Below the pieces are notes generated by a model. That model did no database searches, had not been told where the DNA came from, and worked only from the letters and a program-made list of their open reading frames with translations. A program made the translations under genes and the position numbers. Shown piece after piece: positions 56,019-64,000 of a stretch of DNA of 64,000 nucleotides. The stretch is from Sepiola atlantica (lineage: Eukaryota > Mollusca > Cephalopoda > Sepiida > Sepiolidae), in NCBI GenBank assembly GCA_963556195.1, contig OY744532.1:106690583-106754582 (forward strand), in the 5' to 3' direction. Position 1 is the stretch's first letter, and each line of letters starts with the position of its first letter.

Positions 56019-56330
56019 CTTTGTCATAACTGTCTGATAACCTAGCTTCGTGCGTTAGATTCAAGATGGCGGCTTTGTTTGAAATTCTGTTATTCTATTG
56101 CCGAGGGAGACACGCATGGGTGTTGTCTGATTTTTTTTTCGTAAACTTTATGCACGATGTGTTGTCTTTATTAATTCCTTTCATTGTGTGGCCTGAAGAA
56201 TTGCATTTGAATTGTAGCATGTAATTGCCCGTTGCGAAACAATTGTAAGACCATCGTCAATTCTGCCGTTGTAAAAAAATAAATGATATGAGAAAAGACT
56301 GAATTTTGATCATTGGAATGTAACTAATCA

Positions 56331-56440
<110 letters not shown>

Positions 56441-56599
56441 TGTCGCTCCTCGAAAAAGTAGAGCACTGTAAGTGTAGTATTAACACAGCATGACGTCACT
56501 AGCTTTAAATGCATCGTTCCTTCAATTTTAAGAGAAGTAGAACGCTCTCAGACGTTATAGCCGCCGATAAAGTGTTAAAAAGTATCACAGTTTATTCGC

Positions 56600-56765
56600 T
56601 ATTTAAAATTGGCCGTGTGGTTAACGCGTCGGATTTGAGTTGCAAAATACTCGTGATCGGGGGTTTCGAATTGCATGACCGGTAGTGAATAGTCATATCT
56701 CTATGATGATGAGTCCCGATTATTAAAAAAGGACGAAACGTATACGTACATAGATAATAAAGAAT
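56600..56765 (+). mobile_element. tRNA-headed SINE with hammerhead tail, compact
   Basis: Head: box A TGGCCGTGTGGTTAACGC and box B GGGTTTCGAATTGC in tRNA spacing (56603-56672). Only about 30 nt later the hammerhead (56700-56754) begins, then ATAATAAAGAATAAC and a TTA array. Whole unit about 165 bp: head, ribozyme, A/T-rich tail. Confidence 0.75.
56700..56754 (+). ncRNA. hammerhead ribozyme fold with C3 changed to A
   Basis: Stem I UCUAUG (56700-56705) with CAUAGA (56749-56754), six pairs. AUGAUGA (C3 to A). Stem II GUCC (56713-56716) with GGAC (56731-56734), G-C at 10.1/11.1. GAAA (56735-56738). Stem III ACGU-AU-ACGU (palindrome). A17 at 56748. A single core change in an otherwise perfect fold. 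Confidence 0.75.
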
Positions 56766-56773
56766 AACAAATA

Positions 56774-56774
<1 letters not shown>

Positions 56775-56808
<34 letters not shown>

Positions 56809-56821
56809 CATTATTATTATC

Positions 56822-56825
<4 letters not shown>
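56775..56825. repeat. (TTA)n microsatellite
   Basis: SINE tail array with two TCA interruptions, running into TA. Confidence 0.93.
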
Positions 56826-56858
<33 letters not shown>

Positions 56859-56869
56859 AGAGAGAGAAA

Positions 56870-57340
56870 GAGAGAGATTATTCATGTTACAATGTTAAGA
56901 TTTACCTCCCTTTGAACATAACTTAAGTAAGGTTATTCCCACTTTACAAATATGGCGAATACAAATATGGCGAATTTTCTTTCAGATTTTAATGCATTTT
57001 AATGTCAAGTTAATGGTAGTAATTAATGGGCTTTTGCTGAACCATTTGACAATGGGCATTTTCTTGTTATTCTTGTTTCGTTTCTGGTGTAATATTTCTT
57101 TGGACATTGCTGTTGATTGTATTTTTTGTTGGAGACACACAACAACTTTGTTCTTGTGCTTTAGAAATAGATATAGTTCATTGTATGGCTGAAAAATAAT
57201 GTTGCATTGTGTGACTTAAAATAAACATTGCTTTGAGACAGCTGTAAAAAACTGTAATACCTTTGCGTATACACATTATTTTTAACATGATTTGTGAAGT
57301 GATTTACATAATCAAACTATCACCACACAAACACACACAT
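56870..57340. other. unassigned stretch with a short hydrophobic frame
   Basis: A frame of 66 codons (56992-57192) starts MHFNVKLMVVINGLLLNHLT and looks membrane-like, but no homologue is recognised and codon use is AT-driven. Not supported as a gene. Confidence 0.3.
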
Positions 57341-57349
57341 ATCTATCTA

Positions 57350-57395
<46 letters not shown>

Positions 57396-57561
57396 TATTT
57401 GTATGTAATTATCTTTATTGGTGATTGCAACGTTCGTTGTTTTTTGTTGTTTTTGTTTGTTTTTTGCTTACTATTATTTCGATTTTTTTCACTTGCTAAG
57501 TGATTAAGATGCAGAAAATTGCATTATTAGTCGCCCTGAACTTTATAGGACGTATTATTCG

Positions 57562-57642
<81 letters not shown>

Positions 57643-57681
57643 TTTATACTTTTATGTACGTATAAAATTAATAAAAATATG

Positions 57682-57733
<52 letters not shown>

Positions 57734-58241
57734 GTTTTAATAATAACCGCGGTTTTACTGTTAAAATCTCAAAAAATCTCTCGAAACTAAAAAGGCCGCT
57801 CAATATTTTCTTTTCTCTGTATTGTTCAAAATATAAACTGTTCGACTTGAGAAATGTATTACTAAAATTAAATATATCATTTCTTTTATTCGTATACCTT
57901 AGATCTGTTTCGTCTTAAGAAAGAAGTCTAACAGATTACCATTCTATTATGCAATTTTTTGCAGGTTCGTCAGAGCGAATAAATTAATCTGGTATCAAAT
58001 AAAGAAGCTTTCTGTAAGGTCTCACTTACTGTGTTCTTCATTTTGGTTTTTAGAATCGTAATCTGTGTGGGTATTTTTGGATTGTCGGTGTTTATTGGGA
58101 AGCAGGTTAAATTATTTGCTCCGGTGAGCCTGCTTAAATATTGTATAATAATAAAATAAATTACTTTTGAATTTTTATTTTATCGCGAAACAGCTGTAAG
58201 ATATACTAGTAAAAATATATAATTTCACATTTTTAATTTTC

Positions 58242-58339
<98 letters not shown>

Positions 58340-58344
58340 ATTTC

Positions 58345-58450
58345 TGAGAGATAAAATCTCCTTGTAATTTTGGCGAGTTTCGTCGTCTGACAGTAACGGT
58401 ACCGGGTTACAGAAACTGTGGTTTCGGTTTCGAATCTCGCTAAAATTCAA
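58345..58450 (+). mobile_element. tRNA-like SINE head
   Basis: TGGCGAGTTTCGTCG and GGTTTCGAATCTCGC resemble the two internal promoter boxes. It follows a 90-bp TA array. No hammerhead follows. Confidence 0.5.
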
Positions 58451-58629
58451 CCATGTATAATTATATTTATAAATAAAATTATAACCCCTCCCCCTCCATG
58501 CGACACAAAGTGTAAGACAGGTGACTCCCTCTAGTATTTAGGTACATGCTTCACGTAGATATCTAAATAATTTGTCTTCATCGCCAAAACAATTTTTAAA
58601 TATTATAACAATAACAAAAAATAATATAT

Positions 58630-58692
<63 letters not shown>

Positions 58693-58723
58693 AAGGAAGG
58701 ATGAGGGTAATCCGACGTAATGG

Positions 58724-58796
<73 letters not shown>

Positions 58797-59149
58797 CTGG
58801 TACCTAAGGTACTTAAGCTTTATTTTTTATTTATTTTTAATGCAACTTTAATTCTTATATAATTTTATTGCTAGCTACCATATTGCAGAATGGTTCTTGG
58901 GTGTAGTGTTTAGATAGTATTAGTATTTTTATTTTTATATATTTTTGTATTATTGTTATAATTAATGTTATTTGATATGCAAATTACTATATCATACGGT
59001 AGTCTTAAGGGTAATATATTATTATTATTATTATTTTATTATTAGTATTATTTATTTATGTATATATTAGTGATATTTTAAGCTGAATTATTTCGACACT
59101 TGATTATTGGGGAAATGGTAGTATAATCAGTACCATTGGAGAGCCATGA

Positions 59150-59215
59150 ATATTATAACTGTCCTATTTTTAAATCTCCGAAACAGTTACATGGTAAACA
59201 GCTGATGATCCCCGT
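59150..59215 (+). repeat. dispersed repeat family G, short copy
   Basis: CCGAAACAGTTACATGGTAA and CAGCTGATGATCCCCGTG. Confidence 0.6.
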
Positions 59216-59422
59216 GTTAATATTAGACGCTTATGGTCTCCTGTTTTTGTTTCACTCTTAGATAATTAACCCCCCCCCCTTTTTTTTTATTTACTTATAT
59301 TTGTTCATTTATTAATTTTCCAACGAATGTTAAGTCTGCAATATCTTGGATTTAGTTAGGTTGTCTGGGAATTTAAACTGCATTTTACATTTTTTTTTTT
59401 TTTTATGACTCAAAGCTTCTTT

Positions 59423-59497
<75 letters not shown>

Positions 59498-59799
59498 AAA
59501 GTGTTAGAGTTAGTGTAAGTGTTGGAAAGTGTAGATATCTAAGTAAGGTAGAAGGGCAGAAATAATGAGGTTATTTTAAATAGTCTGAATTTATCTTATT
59601 TTGAAACAGTCACGTGTTCACTTCTTGAAAGAATTTGCTCGTTTAATAGATTGAGAACATCGGTTTGAAGTGATCTTGCTGTTATGCAGCTTTGACCGAA
59701 ACATGTCCGCAAATGTGTAGCCCAAAATATTTTATTTAGGTTTATACCTAATAACACTAATTTTAATAATAATATATACACATATATAGTGCCCCTAAT

Positions 59800-60115
59800 G
59801 ATGCAGGATTGAACAGAGCTGAAAGGGAAAAGATTACGAAATATCAAGGTCTTATGTACGACATGAAAAGAAACTGGAATCTTAGGAAAATCTCCATCAT
59901 ACCAGTAATTATAGGAACAACAGGACTAATGAAGAAGAATTTCAAAAGCTATCTGGCGAGTATACCCGGTGAACCGAGTGCAAGAGGAATACACACAATT
60001 GCACTTAAAGGGACGGTTAGAATCTTAAAAAGATCTCTCGGCTGGAGTGTCTGAAATAGCGGGTGAATGTTTTGCATCCGGTAGGATGCCCCATCCCCAG
60101 AAAAAAACAAAAAGA
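59800..60115 (+). pseudogene. LINE ORF2 C-terminal end (L3-like)
   Basis: An open frame NRAEREKITKYQGLMYDMKR, NWNLRKISIIPVIIGTTGLM, KKNFKSYLASIPG and LKGTVRILKRSLGW, then stop near 60053. The pattern EK--KY--L--E, W------IPVIIG-LG and LLGTARILRK is the C-terminal end of LINEs related to L3. CATCCGGTAGGATGCCCC just after the stop may fold as a short hairpin. Confidence 0.75.
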
Positions 60116-60135
60116 TAAGAACATTTTTTAAAAAG

Positions 60136-60495
60136 AGAGTGTGAGAGAAAGAGAGAGTGAGAGAAAAAGAGAGATAAAAAGAGAGAGAGAAAAGAGAGAG
60201 AAAGAGAGAGAGAAAAAGAAGAGAGAGAAAAAGAGAGTGAAAAAGAGAGAGAGAAAAAGAAGAGAGAGAGAAAGAGAGAGAGAAAGAAAGAGAGAAAAAG
60301 AAGAGAGAGAAAGAAAGAGAAAGAAAGAGAGAGAAAGAGAGAAGGAGAGAGAGAGAAAAAAAAGAGAAAGGTAGAGAGAGAGAAAAAAAAGAGAAAGGTA
60401 GAGAGAGAGAAAAAAAGAGAAAGAAAGAGAAAGAGAGAGAAAGAGAGAAGGAGAGAGAGAGAGAAAAAAAAGAGAAAGAAAGGTAGAGAGATGAG
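60136..60495. repeat. purine tract, about 360 bp
   Basis: GAGAGA/GAAAAA mixture with a duplicated block AGAGAAAGGTAGAGAGAGAG near 60362 and 60393. Arg/Lys/Glu and Ser/Leu/Phe frames are artefacts. Confidence 0.95.
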
Positions 60496-60499
60496 AGAA

Positions 60500-61290
60500 G
60501 TAAATAGACTGAATTGTCAGTTTCAGAAAGGTCGTATAATAACTTAATCTAAATGTGGATCTAGTCAGTATCAATCACCGCGAATCTCGGGATTCCAATT
60601 CTCACTGGAAATCGAGTGTTTGTCTACTTTACCAGATGAGAAACTAATGAGCGTTACGTCTGCCACGTCAACCAGCAGCATCTGACAGCAGTTGACGTGA
60701 TTAATGATAATAAGGCTGTCTATTTACTTATGTCATGTCTTTGTACATCCATGTAGCAACCTATGTACGCGGTGGCATGCCTCAATCGATTGGCACAGGT
60801 TCTCAGCAATAGTTAAGCAAAATTATAAAGAATTCATAAATTTAGTGTTACCTCCACCCTGCCACTCCATCCAACCATTCCTTTCGTGCATTGAAAACAG
60901 TTCAACCAATCTCGGCTTGTGGGTTTATGACCCAGCCTGTGTCAATCTACTATATAAATATGACCTACGTCAACCATGAAGGTTATGAGAGGTCAAGAAT
61001 AAGGTCAAAGAAGATATTTCGCCTGCAAATGGGGTCCCAATCAAAATGATTCCGAAAACGAAAAAAAAATCTTGAGTGACTAAACATTTTGGGAAAAGGG
61101 TGGGATTAGAAACGAACTCAGTTTTATGGTAGTAGCGTTGGGTCTGCGTTCGCGCTGAACATTATAAATGTAAAGGTTTGGTTTGTATGTTTAGCGGCAT
61201 ATCAACCATTTTAGGGGTTATTTAATGCCGAGACATTATATACCTATTATCACCTATTAATTGTATAGGATTAACTTAACACGAATGACT
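60500..61290. other. unassigned stretch
   Basis: Frames below 95 codons without recognisable domains. It may contain a decayed element. Confidence 0.4.
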
Positions 61291-61307
61291 AGATTACCCA
61301 TAGTTGT

Positions 61308-61360
61308 GGGGGTTAGGGTTAGGGTTAGGGTTAAGGTTAGGGTTAGGGTTAGGGTTACGC
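61308..61360. repeat. interstitial telomere-like (GTTAGG)n
   Basis: Eight TTAGGG-type units, one TTAAGG. Unlike the run at 9.1 kb it has no visible inverted ends. Confidence 0.95.
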
Positions 61361-61482
61361 TTTTCTTAACGGTATTAGCGCTTCTATGGCATCAATAGAC
61401 GCACATAGGGCATGAAATCAGCGTTGCCGATTTTGTAGATCATTCATGCATATATAAAGAAGGTGAGAATAGCAAAGCTAAA

Positions 61483-61692
61483 TGTTACACCGGCCGTTCT
61501 TACGCAGGAGAAACAACACCGGTTGTCACTATAAATAGTGCGAGTCACAAGAGACACAAAAAAGACAAAGCACAGTCTTGTAACTGTCTAGCCAAGTGCT
61601 AGTCACTTTCTTACTTTGTTAATACACTTGTTAAACCAACTCTCGACTTGACTTCCTTTATTTATTATTTACTGTTGGACAACTTCACAACA
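61483..61692. mobile_element. solo LTR, 210 bp, with 5-bp target duplication
   Basis: Starts TGTTACACCGGCC and ends CTTCACAACA (TGTT...AACA). Flanked by CTAAA on both sides (61478-61482 and 61693-61697), the 5-bp duplication made by Ty3/gypsy or similar integrases. A TATA-like TATAAATAG is near 61530, and TTTATTTATTATTTAC lies toward the end. No internal region, so recombination between two LTRs probably removed it. Orientation taken from the TATA box. Confidence 0.7.
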
Positions 61693-61909
61693 CTAAAAAA
61701 GTCGATTTAACAATAGATCATATAATTAAAAGTGCTCAAAGTAGAAACTACGATAATAAAACTAAGAACTTCCAAGTCTTGGACTATCATTTGGCGTTTA
61801 CAATATATGTCCAGAACAAATATGCTCAAATGACGTAGGCGGCAATTAATATGAATGGATTATCCCATTACAATGATGTGGCGGGGAAGTAGGGGCTAAA
61901 TCGTATGGG

Positions 61910-61945
<36 letters not shown>

Positions 61946-61984
61946 TATATTTATTTGGGTACAGAAAAATTAGTACAACATTCG

Positions 61985-62033
61985 TACCGTCGGTTTCAAG
62001 CACGGAAGGACTTAGCCACCCGGCTCTCTTCAG
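61985..62033 (-). ncRNA. hammerhead-like motif, stem I lost
   Basis: Minus strand: CUGAAGA (62033-62027), stem II AGC/CGG with CCG/GCU (one bulge), GAAA (61997-61994), stem III ACC-GAC-GGU, A17. Only one pair of stem I remains. The part GAAACTGACGGTACCGATG recurs at 63595-63613 and inverted near 63520. Confidence 0.5.
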
Positions 62034-62057
62034 CTTCTGTTGTCATCTGTTTCGGAA

Positions 62058-62117
<60 letters not shown>

Positions 62118-62455
62118 CTCCTACCGCTACTTACAACTGCCACCATCTATTTGTATATCATATTTTGATTTTTTTTTTGCTCAAAACGGCTACAGGTTCC
62201 GAGCCGGCTGCCAAAACATTTTATACTTGTGTGATGTTTTCTTCAGATAAATCATCATGCGAAAGTCTTATAATAAAGATGAAACGTTGAGGAATACATA
62301 AATAATATTTTATGGTTTTCTTTTTCAAATTTCTCTGTTTCTGTCTCTCTATCTATCTATATATATCTATATATATATATATATATATCTATATATATCT
62401 ATCTATATATATATATATATAGTCTATTTATACTCTACTCAAGTCTGTAGTTGTG

Positions 62456-62504
<49 letters not shown>

Positions 62505-62519
62505 TAGCATGTCTACCCT

Positions 62520-63410
62520 GAAACCTTCTATCTTTCTACCTATCTCAATCCGTCTCTCTATCTTTCTCTCTTTCCCAGTTCCACGTTTTCCACATCCCTC
62601 TCACCGCCCCTCCTTAACCTCCGCCCAGCCCACCCCTCTCTCTTTTGTTTTAATGTATTGAAAATAATAATAATGTAAGTCATTCATCTGAGCTTTCACT
62701 TTCAAATTTATTTCTCCCGGGCAACACTGATTTACTTCTCCACCTACTTCGTCAAAAAATATAATGAAATCTATATTTGTTTTCATTTATTCCTGGGCAA
62801 CGCCGAGTTTCTTATCTTCCCCCTACCCCTTAATAATATAATGAAACCTATATTTATTTTAGTGTATTCCCGGGCAACGTTGAGTTTATTGTCTTCCCCT
62901 TCTCCATCAAGCATATACCACATATGAAATGTACTAAAAACACCTTCTCTATCTATGATATTGAGCACTTTTAAGATGTTGAGCAAATGTAAAACTGTAA
63001 TCTTACATTTATAGCTTCCGTTTAGTAGAGCGCTACTGAAATAACCAAATTAAAGTTAGGGATGCCTCCAAAGCACTGTTAAAACAAGAGGTTCTTGTCC
63101 CACCCTTCCTAGTCCGACGAGAAGCTTAAGAAACGTTAAATAATTTTGAAAGAAAATGCTGTGCGTTAGGAAAACATTAAAATTACAGTGTTTTCTTTCA
63201 AAATTATGGCTGAAAAACTCGACCAACCCACCCCACGACGAAATCTGTTTCATAGAACCTTTAGGGTTGGATTTAGAGATTCTGGAACAATTCCATCATC
63301 TTTCCTGGTTAATTTTACATTAGAATACGCTTTTATATTTCATGTAGATTCTCTAACCTTTTTTTCCATATGGTACACACAAACACATACACTCATACAT
63401 TAGGTTATAT
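62520..63410. other. unassigned region
   Basis: Includes three diverged copies of a short block of the type TATTCC(C/T)GGGCAACG...GAGTTT (near 62715, 62790 and 62870, spaced about 80 bp), a weak tandem repeat. No gene. Confidence 0.45.
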
Positions 63411-63519
63411 ATATATATAGGTTCGTGGGAGAAAACTCCAGCATAGTGCTCGAGTATTAAAAACATTCAAAAATAAAAATGTAATATTTATTTATATATG
63501 TAATTACAGGATATTAAGC

Positions 63520-63620
63520 GAACATCGGTACCGTCCGTTTCAAATAGGAGAGTTTGGCATAGGAGTCCAAGTATAGGTCCCCTTTGTTTGGATTTGAAAC
63601 TGACGGTACCGATGTTGTCA
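63520..63620. repeat. inverted repeat, 25-bp arms
   Basis: ACATCGGTACCGTCCGTTTCAAAT on the left and ATTTGAAACTGACGGTACCGATGT on the right, loop about 50 bp. Related to the hammerhead 3' half at 61.99 kb. Confidence 0.8.
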
Positions 63621-63635
63621 TAATCTTCTATAATT

Positions 63636-63697
<62 letters not shown>

Positions 63698-63700
<3 letters not shown>

Positions 63701-63950
63701 TATATTTATTTACACAGACATGTACACAATCTGCGACACTGGCATGTCGATGTTATCGATCAACAGTTATTATAAACTGAGATCTCATCAGGGAGAGTTA
63801 GAATCCGACCATAACCTTTCCAAATATGATCTAACGTTAACATCGGATTCTAACTCTGCCTGATGAGATCTCAGTTTATAATAACTGTAGATCGATAACA
63901 TCGATATGCCAGTGTCGCAGATTTTGTACATGTCTGTGTAAATAAAAATA

Positions 63951-63958
<8 letters not shown>
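63698..63958. repeat. 260-bp palindromic element between TA arrays
   Basis: Arms of about 105 bp match almost perfectly (TTTACACAGACATGTACA outside, GAGATCTCATCAGG inside) around a 45-bp spacer. Both arms contain CUGAUGA followed by a stem (GAUC...CAGUU/AACUG...GAUC) but then GAUAAC where a hammerhead has GAAA. Confidence 0.85.
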
Positions 63959-63989
<31 letters not shown>

Positions 63990-64000
63990 TTTGTGTCACT

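Noticed and set aside
56600..56675. functional tRNA gene
   Set aside because: The B box and D arm are tRNA-like, but the acceptor and anticodon stems do not pair cleanly. Its attachment to a ribozyme and tail fits a SINE.
57900..57961. hammerhead with CUGACGA near 57.96 kb (minus)
   Set aside because: CUGACGA and a GAAAC are 60 nt apart, but stem III would have to begin one base late and no convincing stem II was found.

Overview
This window looks like non-coding, repeat-dominated DNA from an animal, most likely a mollusc and probably a cephalopod. The reasons are the very many long (TA)n arrays, the dispersed repeat whose end reads GGAGGTTATGTTTTC (6.15 and 42.5 kb), several LINE lineages, mariner/Tc1 and Penelope-like debris, and many tRNA-derived SINEs. 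The species assignment is inference. I found no convincing host protein-coding exon, and no intact rRNA, tRNA or snRNA gene. Most long open frames are read-through of 2-, 3-, 4-, 6- or 24-bp tandem repeats. Layout. 0-9 kb: a (TA)n-bounded mariner-type foldback element, a SINE ending in a hammerhead ribozyme fold, LINE C-terminal scraps, a (TTC)n tract and a 472-bp foldback. 9-14 kb: a 157-bp MITE filled with telomere-like repeats, a U2-type SINE next to a 5S rRNA-like fragment, a 26-bp minisatellite, two antisense LINE tails and an internally deleted mariner. 14-24 kb: an antisense LINE fragment, a 640-bp GATA array, palindromic elements between TA arrays, more SINE/hammerhead sequences, a U2-headed SINE and a Penelope-like N-terminal fragment. 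24.9-28.1 kb: a long antisense LINE remnant with a CCHC knuckle and 3' tails ending in ATT repeats. 29.9-31.3 kb: a U2 snRNA 5' fragment followed by three head-to-tail SINEs with U2-like heads. 34.2-37.1 kb: a second deleted mariner, with its inner segment flipped relative to the first, and two more LINE 3' tails. 38-47 kb: a hexamer satellite, a decayed mariner transposase, a LINE tail plus U2-SINE, three minisatellites (25, 24 and 24 bp) and a Tc1-like C-terminus. 47.6-56.8 kb: Penelope-like fragments (YxDD region and GIY-YIG), several hammerhead folds and a LINE tail. 56.8-64 kb: TA arrays, a LINE tail, purine tracts, a solo LTR with a perfect 5-bp target duplication, and long palindromes. 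The main theme is RNA-gene-derived and ribozyme-bearing retroelements. Small elements have heads resembling tRNA or U2 snRNA, and at least a dozen sequences fold as type I hammerhead ribozymes (CUGANGA, stem II, GAAA, stem III, UH). Two of them (977-1019 and 48597-48662, both minus) keep every conserved core base and all three helices. Others have a single core change or a self-complementary stem III that would suit dimeric folding. Hammerheads occur in SINE tails, upstream of Penelope-like N-terminal frames, and beside TA arrays. All folds and homologies here were made by eye and not computed.
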